64,000 bases of DNA from Asterias rubens (lineage: Eukaryota; Echinodermata; Asteroidea; Forcipulatida; Asteriidae). The stretch is taken from NCBI RefSeq assembly GCF_902459465.1, contig NC_047082.1:9217407-9281406 (forward strand), read 5' to 3'. Position 1 is the first letter of the stretch. Each line of letters starts with the position of its first letter. A program made the translations under genes and the position numbers. This document shows, in pieces, positions 47,886-59,444 of the stretch. Under the pieces are notes generated by a model. That model was not told the origin of the DNA and searched no databases. It was given only the letters and a program-made list of their open reading frames with translations.

Positions 47886-49166
47886 AAATGGAAACTCTTA
47901 TTCTTATGACCAAGGCTGAAATCATCTTAAAAATCTACAAAGTGCTATTAAAAATCACCCTTGTCGAGGTAAGAAACGGCTGGTGAAGAGGCTATAGATA
48001 TGTTGACATCCGGCGGACATATAAGGAGGTCAGATGCAAAGAGCGACGCGTGACGCCAGAAAAATAAGGGCAATTCGAAGTTCTTAGAAAATGACACCAG
48101 TCGTCATAACACAGACGTCAATATCAAGTAGGCCTATACTATAGTTGAAAAGTGACAAATCATGGATACGAAAGACTCGCTGGTTCAGGAAATGAGGTGA
48201 TTTCTAACATTCACAGGATTATTCATCGAGACATCAAGAACGCAATTGCCATTTTATATTTTTTCTGACTCTGACAGAAAGTGAAGCGTTCAAATATTTA
48301 AATATTTTAGAGTAACTGTTGTTAATTAATGGTGACAGGTCATGGATAACGAAAGACTGGTTCAGGAAATGAAGTGATTTCCTAAAACTCACATATTTAT
48401 CGACATGTACATATTTCATTCGTAATTATTATACGTGTCCGAAAGAAAAAGCAGCGGACAAATTTTTTGTTCTGAATGTTTTTAGAGTGTTTTTTGTTAA
48501 TTTTGGGACCCGAAATAATCGGAGTGACTATCTAAGCGTATACTCGCGTAGGAGTTGTTGATACTGTCCATGACTGATGCCACACATTTTTGTTTGTAGC
48601 TTTTCTTTGAAAAGGAAAGTTGTGGCCAACAGATTGTGTCTTATTTCTTAAAAAGACAGTGAGAGAAAAAAAAATACAGAATGCGTACAGATATTTCCAA
48701 ACTTGGAAGTAATAACTATTTGTGTAGGAAAACCAGCTTTACCCTCTGTAAACATGTACCCTTTATACCCACTATATATTGCATATACAATTCGGGAGAA
48801 TCTGGTATTTGGCTCATAGATATATGACTCCGTTTTCTTAGTTATAACCGTATCGACGATTTACAAAGCACGGTTGTTCCTTTAAAGGGTCTTACATTTC
48901 AAGTCAAAGCTCTAAACTTATTGGCCAGGGGTTGCATTCAATATGAAGGAAACAGGAAACAAAACCCCACCCTCACCCTTAATGAGTATAACCCAAGTTT
49001 GCTTTCATGACCAAGAACTTTTACCTGCAGAAAATAAAATGTTGTTTGTCATGTGTACATAGGTTAAAATTGGCTAAAATTGTACAAGGAAGTTAATATT
49101 CGAAGACTTTGTGAATGAAACTGTCCAACAAATCCACACCATTGACTACAACAACAGGAATTACGT

Positions 49167-49259
49167 TTAATGGCACTGGACACGTTTGGTAATTGTCATT
49201 TTGGTGTATCCCAACATATAACAAACCTGTGTAAATTACCAAGAGTGTCCAGTGCCTTC
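49167..49259 (+). mobile_element. F1 element, internally deleted to 93 bases
   Basis: Both ends remain (TTAATGGCACTGGACACG and AGAGTGTCCAGTGCCTT), with only the GTGTATCCCAACATATAAC segment between them. Confidence 0.75.
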
Positions 49260-49361
49260 AATCCTAGACAATGTAGATAAGGTAGTTTTCTGTTCACTGA
49301 CAGCTAGGCGAGAAAGTCTTTGCCAAACCAATTGTACGACTGTTAGTTTTTTTTGACTTAC

Positions 49362-49458
49362 TTGTGTTCATGCAGTCCACACTTCGCCAGGCAAACAGTA
49401 CCACCCACAAACCGAGTAAACTAAATCTCAAGCCCATCGCTAGGCACATCTCTGTCAT
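49362..49458 (-). CDS. Second candidate signal-peptide exon for the MAM receptor
   Basis: ATG at 49458 (complement; other in-frame Met at 49449 and 49437), donor GTAAGT at 49356-49361. It encodes 32 residues with a strong signal core (LRFSLLGLWVVLFAW) and ends in phase 1, so it would also splice to the MAM N-terminal exon (Lys at the join, 508-residue product). It may be an alternative promoter or belong to a gene I cannot see. Confidence 0.5.
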
Positions 49459-50396
49459 CTCACATAACAATGTCCACGCCCTCTTTAAAAAGCTACGAAA
49501 ACACACAGACTTCCAGAAGTGGAGTAACTACGCGATGAAGCATAGGCACAGTAACTCTCATCTACTCTTCATAAATCCATAGCTATGCTTCAGGAGGGTG
49601 GGTTCGTTCTAAGCATTATGCGTTTTGAAACCCCCTGGTGCAAATTATTAGTCAGAGAGAAGGGGAGACTATAGTTGATGTATCATGCCCCCTTCCCCAA
49701 TGTACTCATACATGGCAGGTCACGGACGGTGTCACTGCGCCTGTCTAAAAGAGAAATAAACAGGGTGGCCTTGCAGCGGCGACAAACCAATTTGAAGTTT
49801 GTCGGGTTGGGTCCTCCCCCCCCCCCCTGTCCCCTCCTGCTTTCCCCAAACCCACAACAACACGCTGACATTCTTATTATTTCCTTCATTATTATGCCTC
49901 GTTGCTTTGTTTCGTTCTATACAAGTTCTTAGACTATAACTTTGCGTTTCTTAAAGTTCATACAAAACTTGTTGGTTATGTTGTTGTAGATACAAACAAA
50001 CTTGACATTGCCAACAACAATAGGTCTTCAAATAATAAACATAATATAGACAACATAAACTCGGTAATCATGTTTTAGCAACATTAAAGCTGCTTCATTA
50101 ATACGGCCATCCAACGAGTTCGTAAAATGTTGCTTTCCACACGGTAAACATGGCAGAAGAATCCAACTCCATATTCTTCTCATACACTGCCTCAATTCGG
50201 CTTTTCTTACTTCGCGTCCCCCCTCTTCACTACTTCACTTTATATATCAACCACCATTTTCATGTACCGGTTTTGTTTAGGCCTCTTGAAATCGAAGCCA
50301 ACCTAGAACTGGATCAGAATCTGAAAGCCGAACCAAAGTCGGAACCAAAGTCGAAGACGAGACCGAGACCGACATACAAAAGATCATGAGTTGGAG

Positions 50397-50566
50397 GGGA
50401 AAAGGCCGAGACACACGATAACGAAAACGATAACGACGCAAACAGAACGCATTTTATTGGTTGGATTGCGTCACACAGAAAACGACCTCACTCAACCAAT
50501 CGAGGGCGTCCATTTTTATCGTTCTCGTTTTCGTTCTCGTTATCGAGGCCTGTGTGACCGGGCCTA
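50397..50566. mobile_element. F10 palindromic element
   Basis: The left arm has GAGACACACGATAACGAAAA and CGATAACGA, and the right arm the inverse (TCGTTTTCGTTCTCGTTATC, then GGCCTGTGTGACCGGGCC). About 170 bases in all. Confidence 0.8.
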
Positions 50567-50587
50567 AAACGAACCATACATGATTGC

Positions 50588-51138
50588 TTAAAGACACTGC
50601 CGTCGATTTCACAAAACTCTTTATAACTTAGGATTAATCTTAGGACTTACGACGAGTCCCAACCTTGCACTGTAGCATGCACCCCTAAAGATTAATCCTA
50701 AGTTAGGAAGAGTTACTCGTCCTAACTCGAGCTAAGACAAGTCCTTACTCTTTGTGAAATCGACGGCTGGACACTATTGGTAATTGTCTTAGACCAGTCT
50801 TCTCACTTGGTGTATCTCAACATATGCATAAAACAACAAACCTGTGCAAATTAATTGACCTCAATCGGTCGTCGAAGTTACGAGATATGAATGAAAGAAA
50901 AAACACCCTTGTCACACAACTTCAGATGTTTGATTTCGAGACCTCAAATTCTAAATATGAGGTCTCGAAATCAAATTCGTGGAAAAATACTTCTTTCTTG
51001 AAAAATACATTACTTCAGAGGGAGCCGTTTCTCCAAATGTTTTATATTATCAACCTCTCCCCATTACTCGTTACCAAGTAAGATTTTACGCTAATAATTA
51101 TATTTTGAGTAATTACCAAAAGTGTCCACTGCCTTTAA
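50588..51138 (+). mobile_element. F1 element carrying a nested F2 element
   Basis: Left end TTAAAGACACTG up to the insertion, resuming CTGGACACTATTGGTAATTG at 50767. The right end is intact at ACTGCCTTTAA. Confidence 0.87.
50600..50766. mobile_element. F2 MITE nested in F1, cleanest copy
   Basis: Perfect 13-base ends CCGTCGATTTCAC / GTGAAATCGACGG, flanked by CTG on both sides (50597-50599 and 50767-50769). Confidence 0.87.
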
Positions 51139-51733
51139 ACAAACTATCTACTAAGCAAAAACGTGAGCATAATCAATCACAGATTGTACATGTGACATAC
51201 TTTCCCTCTGGTAACCTTGTTCCAGTTAGTCAAGTTTACTTATACTTACTTACTGCTTATAGGCCCCTGGGGATGAGCCGAAGTTTAAAGCCAATGCACT
51301 TTTCAGCAAGCCGCGTAATTGATGCATTTGAAGACTTAGGCATTTTAATGTATGGGATAAGGAAGTGTAGGTAAACCATAAACACACGACATACACTCTT
51401 TCTGTACATTATAAGCCACGAACAGGATACATTTTATTGAAAACTTGTTCACAAATACAAGGATAGTACAGCAATCATTCTAATATTGAGAGACAAAAGA
51501 AAACAAAAAAAAAAACATGTGGGGACCCTCTTGTATTGTGAGATACAGGAGGAATGTGATTCGTCCCATTTTAGAAATGGTTCACGGGCGGGATACGGTT
51601 TGTTTCATATTTCAAAATGGATTTGCAAAATCAACACAGGGACGTGGGAATCTGGGACATGGTCTCTGCTAAAATGTGTAACCCACCAGCATGCGGAACC
51701 ACGGTTGCCCTTTTCTAAGTTATATGAACAGTA

Positions 51734-52084
51734 TTAAAGGCAGTGGACACTATTGGTAATTACTCAAAATAATTGTTATCATAAAACCTTTCTTGATTAT
51801 AGGTAACGGGGAGAGGTTGACAGCGTAAAACATTTTGAGAAACAGCTCCCTCTGAAGTGACGTAGCTTTTGAGAAAGAAGTAATTTTCCACGGATTTGAT
51901 TTCGAGACCTCAGATTTAGAATTTGAGGTCTCGCATCAGAAAGCACACAACTTCGTGCGACAAGGGTGTTTTTTCTTCCATTATTATCTCGCAACTTATC
52001 TCACAGGCTTGTTATTTTATGGTTATGATGGGATACAGCAAAGACTGGTCTTTGACAATTACCAATAGTGTTCACTGCCTTTAA
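51734..52084 (-). mobile_element. F1 element, full copy
   Basis: TTAAAGGCAGTGGACACTAT to AGTGTTCACTGCCTTTAA. Confidence 0.87.
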
Positions 52085-52570
52085 GACGTCCCTTTTAGTG
52101 ACTTTTGATTCCGGTGAAACATAATTGAAGTCAGTTTGTTATCATCGCAGGGGCACGACCCATTGGGCATTGGGAGCAACTGCCCTCATAATTCGGGTAA
52201 AATAGTTAGAGATATCGGGGACAGCAAAAAGAAAACAAACAGAACAGCAACCACTTTCACCCGGTGTTAGAATTTTGTACTTAAGTTGTTATTATGTGTA
52301 AAATTTACCCCAAATCCCCGATATGTCCAAGGTAACACAATGAATGAGGTGTTTTGTTCACAAGAAGTTTGGTTTAGTTTCTGTTCTACTGAAACATTGG
52401 GCGATTTTTCTCCCCGACGCCGAACTCACAGAAGCGATGAGTTCATGAGAAAGTGACGAGAAAAATCTAGTCTTCCTCATCTAAACTGAATGACCGTAGT
52501 GGTAAAATCAAAAACGTAAGGTGGGGAAAACACCTCCGTCTGTTGTACAGTGACTTGATTTATACTATAT

Positions 52571-52958
52571 TTAAAGGCAGTGGACACTATTGGTAATTAC
52601 TCAAAATGATTATTAGCATAAAACCTTTCTTGGTGACGAGTAATGGGGAGAGGTTGATAGTATAAAACATTGTAAGAAACATCTCCCTCTGAAGTGTCAT
52701 AGTTTATCGAGAAAGAAGTAATTTTCCACGAATTTGATTTCGAGACCTCAGGTTTAGAACTTGAGGTCTCGAAATCAACCATCTAAACGCACACAACTTC
52801 GTGTGACAAGGATGTTTTCTTCTTTCATTATTATCTCGCAACTTCGATGACCGATTGAGCTCAAACTTTCACAGGTTAGTTATTTTGTGCATATGTTGAG
52901 ATACACCAACTGTGAAGGCTAGTCTTTGACAATTACCAATAGTGTCCACTGCCTTTAA
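52571..52958 (-). mobile_element. F1 element, full copy
   Basis: TTAAAGGCAGTGGACACTAT to ATAGTGTCCACTGCCTTTAA. One of the best-preserved copies. Confidence 0.9.
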
Positions 52959-53734
52959 CCAAATTATAAGAAGGTGATACAACACTGATTTCCGTCCAGT
53001 GAACGTCATAAAATAAAAATTGCACCTCAACTCGTAAACAACTCTCAAATCACCATGTTATACAAATAATACAGTACCTCACTCCTTTACCTTTATCTTC
53101 GTTCAAGGTTTTGTTTTGTATGAATATTTAGGCCCACAGAAAGCTTCCCCGATTCCAATTTAAAGAAAAGAGAAACAATCTAAAAAAGAAAACTGTTTAA
53201 ATACCCGATTGTTCAAACAAATCTTAAAATAGTTAAAACAAAGGTAATAAAACATCTAGTCATTTTCCACAGCAGACCAAATATTTGTAAAACCAAATTA
53301 TTTCTTCTTCATGCACAAGGTGATTGTGATTTTTCCTTTTAAGAAATAATTACAATAAATATATATTTATATACAAGGATACAAAATAAATATATAAATA
53401 AAATAAACCAAATAAGTATAGACCTATATACAATACACGATAATAATGAATACATTTAAATTTCTTAGGGAAAGTGATCAACGTATTTCAACTGGTTGAA
53501 TTGGTCCGATACAAATAATATAAACTTAATTTACATCCTCGCCCAATAAATCTTCACCATGCACTCACATCATCGTTGACATGTTTCCAGACCGATCTCC
53601 ATAATGAGGCAGATCATACATTACATCCCAGCCTCTATTTGGATGCACTGGATTGGATGTCAGAAACATAAGATGGCTTTTATTGAACGAGATCTAAACA
53701 CAGTCCCCAACAATCATTCCCACTTACACAAGTG

Positions 53735-53905
53735 TGTGTGTACGCCTGCAACCGTGGACCTGCGATTGTGCCTAATTTTGTTGTACTCAGTGTACTTTTT
53801 TGCAACAGCTCCCTTTGGTTTTGTACACGTTTTCGCCACTGTGGACCTTCCCGAATCGTGGACTCTATTGTCCTCTTTTTTTTATTGGGCTCCCGGTTTG
53901 AATGT
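53735..53905 (+). repeat. Dispersed repeat shared with 31300-31460
   Basis: GTACGCCTGCAACCGTGGAC and CGTGGACTCTATTGTCCTCT match the reverse strand of the other copy with substitutions. The long open frame through here (53732-54430) is therefore not taken as a gene. Confidence 0.6.
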
Positions 53906-55008
53906 GTATACATTACTCATGTTCACTCTCATTTTATCACATCTATTTACTCAAACCGCCAGTCAGCAATCACTCTTCATTTCATCGTCCTTAGATCGGT
54001 GAGGATAACAATACAATTAGTTCGAAGAGTAAAAGTCAAATTCGAGAAATCGGTTTCTGAAAACCACGCCCCCGAGAAAAAAGAGAAGAAAAAAATAGGG
54101 GTAATTTGGTTGTTACAATTACAATTCGAGGACAATGTATTTATTTGCTGTACAACTTGTTCACTATACATTCTGCTGACTCATATAACGAATTCAGCCC
54201 GAATGTTAACAGGTTTGTTATTTGTAGTAGTTAGGCAAAAGCATGAACACTGTGACTTGTTTTGCCAGCTCGACATATCCCGTATATACCTCCAAACGCT
54301 CCACAAACACCAAACCTTTGATTTCAAAACCATCTCATCTCAACCAATTCTAAGGCTTTTATCATTAATCATGTTAATTTGGTCCTGTTTTACATTGATT
54401 GTCCTCGCGGATATATGTGACTATAGATAAACAGGCATGAAAACGAGGAAAAACTAAACACTAATAAAACTGAGACCGAGGAGAAATAGAGAGATCGTCA
54501 ATGTAATCCTTACTCCAGAACAAAAGACCGAAGGCTGAGCTGTGACAGTTGCAGTTTAAGATGGGTTAATAATACAACAAAACTGAAGAAATGGTGGCCA
54601 AAAAGATTAAAGGAGATGTGACCAAAAACTTGGAAAAGAGAAGAAAGAAAAAGTGTTAACCACCGATCAACTATTTTTGCATCCATTATGAAAAATGTAT
54701 TGACCAAAACTTGTTTCCAATATTTGTTCAATGTTCTAACAGTTGATTAAGTTAAAACACAATTATTGTATTTGTTCAAGTTTTTGGCGATGGCATTTCT
54801 AAAAAGACGTCTTCTCAAACAAACTCTAACTGTGCTTCTTGGTTGTTCACAATCCCTGGTCTCCGCCGGTTTGAGACTTTTAGAGTTAAGTGTAAACTTC
54901 CTGTCAACTTTTAACCTTGTATATCTTAAGCTCATAGCCACCATCAGTACCTACTGGAGGTACTTCTGCTCAGGGATAACGATCTTGCTTCAACCATGGA
55001 GGAAAGGT

Positions 55009-55389
55009 TTAAAGGCTCTAGACGTTATTGGTAATTACTCAAAATAACTGCTAGCATAACAACTTTGGCAACGAGCAATGGAGAGCTGTTGATAACCTAA
55101 AACAAACGGCTCCCTCTGAAGTAACGTAGTTTTCGAGAAAGAATTAATTTCTCATTAAAATATTTGAATTTAAATCTAGACCTCAGCTGATGAGGTATCC
55201 AACTCAAGCAACTGAAAGCACACAACTTGTGCAACAAGGGTGTCTTTTCTTACGTTATTCTTTCTCAACTTCGACGACCAATTGAGTTCAAATTTTCACA
55301 GGTTTGTTATTGTAATAATGCATATGTTGAGATTCACCAAGTGAGAAGACTGGTCTTTGACAATCACTAAATGTGTCCAGTGCCTTTAA
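55009..55389 (-). mobile_element. F1 element, full copy
   Basis: TTAAAGGCTCTAGACGTTAT to GTGTCCAGTGCCTTTAA. Confidence 0.82.
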
Positions 55390-55717
55390 ACGGGAGGAGA
55401 TCGCACTTGTTGTCACGACATTAATGAGATCTTATCATTGAAGCACTACGCAGAAAACATAGATAAATCAGACGAAGAGGCTATTTAAGTCCATACACAC
55501 TAACACGATTAGGCTCGACTACCTTCCAGAATTTCTTGATAAACAATCTGTCATCAACTTGATTTTACGTTACGGTGAAAAAAAAAAAAAAAAAAACACA
55601 GAACAACAACGATGCAGTTGAGTTCTGGCTGTTTTTCCTAAATTGGTGTATCGAGTGCTGGAGGGGGTGAGACTTCTTGCCAGTCGTTTGAAAAGGTGAA
55701 CAAAGATGCGTAAACAT

Positions 55718-55932
55718 TGCCTTGGATCTGTCGAGTTGGTCAACGAAAAGCCTTTGAAATCTTTTGTTATGAAATGCTTATTTTGTTTTAAAGGTAGAAT
55801 ATATAATGTTCCACACAGGTATACCGCGAAATTGCATGGTCTTCCTTATACGTCGTGAACTACCACTGCACGCCATTGGAGCAAGTTTTTGACTCCATAA
55901 AATGGCCGACCGAGTTAGTTGGCGAAGTAAGT
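55718..55932. mobile_element. Element family F12, copy 2
   Basis: TTGCCTTGGATCTGTCGAGT and GACTCCATAAAATGGCCGAC match 2855-3039. The TTAA ends are not evident here. Confidence 0.6.
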
Positions 55933-56709
55933 ACACACAAATTATTTGTGTTCGCTCCAAGCTAAGTTCAAACAAAACTTTCTCGCCATTTTCTACATTC
56001 ATTTCCGCCCCATCCTTTCTCTTACTCGTTCTCATTAAGAATGACATCCATCCTTTCTCACTATACTCATTATAATACGCCCATCCTGCCCTTCTATTAT
56101 CATAGTGTTATATGTATGTATTCATATAACTATAAAAGGCCCCGTGTGTAAAATGAAATAAAACAAACAGCCTTGGTTGTCAAATAAACTACATCTTCCA
56201 CTATTTAAAACCTTTATGTACATTTTCTACACAATACATGCGTCTTAGGTCGCACACAAATTATTACTTTAGGTGCAAAGGTGCGTCTGTGCAGTTGAAT
56301 AATAATTACATGAAACATGAACTTCCGCTTTCCGCTACGATTGGTTTCTATTCTAAAAGTGCAACAGCTGAACTAAATGCAATCTTGACGGGTCGTCGTG
56401 AACGTTGTGGCAACGTCGTGACGACGTTTCGATAACGTCTTATAAAGACGTCTTGTCGGGCTTGATGACGAGGTCACTTCTCAAGAAACAATGTATTTCA
56501 CGGCAACATTGCCAGAAGATCCTGCAATCAATTCTAAATTGTTCGGTTTTCTTTTGGGTAGTTATTCCAGATTTTTGTTTTTTTTAATGCAGCGTATCCG
56601 AAAACACAGATGCCTGTTTGAGGTTGATTCACGAAACACAGACGACTGTCTGAGGTTGAGACCACTCTTAGAGTAAGAGAAAGAGAGTAGTACGTCAATG
56701 TGTTGATTG

Positions 56710-58572
56710 TCAGCTAGGCATGAGTTCTGATTCAGTGTAGGCATCTGACGTCATACTCTTAAGCCTCGTCTGCCTCAGACTAGCCTGCCTTCGCGCCCTA
56801 CTAGACCCACAATGCAACGTTTCCCTCATCCGAGTCCGGAAGTTATCCGAGAGAAACGCGTAGAGGAATGGATTGAGGGCGCTATTCATGAAGTAAGCAA
56901 GATACGTGAAAGCCGTTAGTAGGGCACCAGGTACAGTCCTGTCATCGAAACCACCGAATAAACTCAAGACGAACACGAACTGCAGAGGGAACAGACAGAC
57001 AGCGAAACACACTACCATGACGACCAGCAAACGGATGACTTTCCTCCGAGCAGCCATGACTGCCTCGGCGTTCCGTTTGCGCTTACTGGGTGTCTTTTTA
57101 AAACACTTTTGGGAGAGGGAGTGGCTGTTGCCACGGCCGTAGGCAGGCGATGGCTGACCGCTGTTAGGTGCTGGTTCATATTTCCTGTGAATCTGCCGCT
57201 TATCCCCTCCTTCTGTCTTACTCCCAAGACGTGATTTGACGCCCCCTTGTGTCCTCCCTGGTGTAAGATGCTGAGGACTTGGAATCTCAGGTTCTGTATT
57301 TGTTTTATCAATGCACGGTGTGGACTCATCTGTGTTGTCAGTTATAATCACATTATTCAAGTTATCTGATCTTTTGTCTTCGTGATGGGAACCAACTCCA
57401 TTAGACCCGTTCTCTGTGATCTTGATCTCGATTTTACTCGATTCTTCTGGTATCGGTTTATCGACATTGGAACTCAGTATCACGTCATTACACGGCTTCC
57501 AGAGCACTGTCGTTGTACTCGATTCCCGATCGTCGATTTCCACGAAGTTTCCATTTTCATTTTCATCCGGCTCAAACACAAAAAACGGACCTATCATTTC
57601 GGGGGCGTTTCTGCTCTTCCTTGGTGTTGTTTCGCAGCTACTAGGGCGAAGTAATGCTTCATGTGGAGTGTCTTCATTGTCGCTGTTGTAAAGACAAGGA
57701 GTTTCCGGTGGTGGAGGCGACAACTGAGGACCGATGTGGATACGGAGGCCCTCGCGAAGGCCATCTACCGACAAAACTGGGGTTTTCTTGGTTTCTGTCA
57801 GACTCGATACAGCCTTGTTTCTTTTATAGGTAACTTTGAAACGTGATTTTGATTTCTCAGCGCCTTTGTGGCTCTCAACCGGCATTGATGCAGTCAGTGG
57901 GTTGCTTCCGCTTCTACTACGCGCCCATAAACCCTGCCCTATCTTAGTGTACAACACCAGCATGATCATTAATGGCAACACATAGCAGACGATCACCATT
58001 GCTATTCCCTGAGTTTGGGCGCCATTATCCAAAAAATTTCTTGATGGAGCGCAATACGTTTCATTGTCACGGTACGGGACCAGTTCGTAGAATACGAACA
58101 CAGGAACGCTGAGTGTTATACTCAATAACCATATCACTATAACGACACCTATGAGGCGTTGCACTGTTAAAATCCGCTTCGTTTGAAATGGATACAAAAT
58201 GGCGATGAACCGCTCCATCGATATCACCGTCAACATAAACACAGACGCTGTCGTCGTCATGGTGATAGCAGCCCGATGGGCCTTGCAGATGAAAACCCCC
58301 AATCTCCACGTATCCTGCGTGAACCACAAGAGAGTTGGGATCACGCAGCACAGCGTCACCAAGAGGTCAGAAACGGCCAGGTTCAGGAGGAAAAAGTTGG
58401 TGACGGTGTGCATACTGCGGTTGCGCACAATGACGAAGACGACTAGGACGTTTCCCGCCAAGCTGATGATGAAGACGGACACGAAGGTCGCTATGAGAAT
58501 CTCCTTGACGGGACTCACGGTGTATAGATCAATTTCGCCGTCGTTGTCGACGTCAGTGTCGCTGTCGTTCAT
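56710..58572 (-). CDS. Rhodopsin-family G protein-coupled receptor, peptide-receptor type
   Basis: A single coding exon of 620 residues with seven helices. Landmarks: N41 with LAGN in TM1, D69 in LAVSD of TM2, C96 and C174 for the extracellular disulphide, W148 in TM4, P200 in TM5, C526-L-F-P529 in TM6 and NPFLY (567-571) in TM7, then SDNFR and C588 as a likely palmitoylation site. The DRY motif reads ERF (120-122). Intracellular loop 3 is very long, about 285 residues, with many Ser/Thr/Pro and acidic stretches. The TM2 block HTVTNFFLLNLAVSDLLVT is typical of peptide receptors of the orexin/CCK/NPFF/QRFP set, but I cannot name an ortholog. A strong acceptor (TTTTATTTCCAG, next to 58589) lies 17 bases before the ATG, so a 5' noncoding exon exists upstream. 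It is likely a plasma-membrane neuropeptide receptor. Confidence 0.9.
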   Translation of the reverse strand: MNDSDTDVDNDGEIDLYTVSPVKEILIATFVSVFIISLAGNVLVVFVIVRNRSMHTVTNFFLLNLAVSDLLVTLCCVIPTLLWFTQDTWRLGVFICKAHRAAITMTTTASVFMLTVISMERFIAILYPFQTKRILTVQRLIGVVIVIWLLSITLSVPVFVFYELVPYRDNETYCAPSRNFLDNGAQTQGIAMVIVCYVLPLMIMLVLYTKIGQGLWARSRSGSNPLTASMPVESHKGAEKSKSRFKVTYKRNKAVSSLTETKKTPVLSVDGLREGLRIHIGPQLSPPPPETPCLYNSDNEDTPHEALLRPSSCETTPRKSRNAPEMIGPFFVFEPDENENGNFVEIDDRESSTTTVLWKPCNDVILSSNVDKPIPEESSKIEIKITENGSNGVGSHHEDKRSDNLNNVIITDNTDESTPCIDKTNTEPEIPSPQHLTPGRTQGGVKSRLGSKTEGGDKRQIHRKYEPAPNSGQPSPAYGRGNSHSLSQKCFKKTPSKRKRNAEAVMAARRKVIRLLVVMVVCFAVCLFPLQFVFVLSLFGGFDDRTVPGALLTAFTYLAYFMNSALNPFLYAFLSDNFRTRMRETLHCGSSRARRQASLRQTRLKSMTSDAYTESELMPS

Positions 58573-58697
58573 GACTGCGACCGATAGTCCTGGAAATAAA
58601 ACGTACAGTTGAAAAATAAAATGAAAGAGTGTAATTTTGTTCTACATTTTGTACATTGTTACGTATGCTACAATGTTCAACTGTTTTTGAAGTCTGG

Positions 58698-58945
58698 ATG
58701 ATCCTATTCGACGTATGTTGGTAACCTACAGTCCATTTCAATGGACATCTTGGTAACCTGCACGTTTTGATCGACATACTGGTACCGTGCTTGTTCCGAT
58801 CGACATAACTGGTACAGCGCACGTTTTGATTGGCAAAGCTGGTACACATCGATTTGATCGACGTATTGGTTCACTGCACGTTTTGATCGACATACCTGGT
58901 ACCCAACACTTGTTCTGATCGACAGGTTGGTACCCCCCGCTGCTT
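58698..58945. repeat. Minisatellite of about 30-base units upstream of the GPCR
   Basis: About eight diverged units of the form GCACGTTTTGATCGACATAC + TGGTACC. Its open frames on the reverse strand are repeat products. Confidence 0.8.
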
Positions 58946-59284
58946 GTTATAGTCTTGCCCAAATCAACTGACAACGGGGGCACGTTGCCACCTTCTCCTG
59001 GGGCTGAAACAGTGTTACCGTATAATTGGCAACCAAAACAACCATGTGTTATCACTTCAGCTCACTTGGAAATAATTGCGAAATAAAAGACAAATACAAT
59101 GTTCAGGGGTCTTACTTTAAAAGGTTGGATAAAACCTAGTGTAAACGGTGCCCTGTCCAATCTCGGTAAAGAACAAACAGAAATTCAGGTTTCAAATTTT
59201 CTCAAATATTGTTTTTAATAATCGGAGCAGAAAATTGTCTTAAGACAACTTTTCGAGAATAAATATTTGGTTTGCGGTAACACC

Positions 59285-59372
59285 ATGTGTGTATATACTT
59301 GCCAGGTATATTATGTTCTTTAGAGAGCACGTCTTGCTTTATGTTCCACTACCGCGGAGTAGATTTTTGGAA
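59285..59372. repeat. Repeat family F8, inverted fuller copy
   Basis: It reads in the opposite sense to 11856: CACCATGTGTGTATATACTT, CCAGGTATATTATG, then CTACCGCGGAGTAG. Confidence 0.6.
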
Positions 59373-59444
59373 CTCAAGAGACTCCTTTAATTCGTTGTAT
59401 ACATGCTGACATAATTTTACTCGTAAAAAAAACTAGAACACCTC

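Larger units (their letters stand above)
45430..49361. other. Interval between two candidate first exons of the MAM receptor
   Basis: It holds a CGAAACGT-type repeat (about 45541-45605), the LINE fragment (45970), C- and G-runs (46643-46655, 46700-46718), an F1 copy (47340), fragments at 47804 and 49167, and a tRNA-like remnant on the reverse strand (about 47110-47160, TGGTAGAGCATC). Confidence 0.5.
49459..56709. other. Intergenic interval between MAM receptor and GPCR
   Basis: F10 (50397), F1 with nested F2 (50588), further F1 copies (51734, 52571, 55009), a dispersed repeat (53735) and F12 copy 2 (55718). A C-run lies at about 49818-49827 and an A-run at about 55577-55595. No gene is supported. 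The GPCR 3' UTR should occupy its high end. Confidence 0.5.

Noticed and set aside
53732..54430. 232-residue open frame
   Set aside because: Its first part is a dispersed repeat also found at 31300-31460, composition is not protein-like, and no splice sites or domain support it.
55778..56047. 89-residue reverse frame
   Set aside because: It overlaps element F12, also present at 2855-3039 without such a frame.
58553..59055. 98- and 105-residue reverse frames upstream of the GPCR
   Set aside because: Translation of the 30-base minisatellite.
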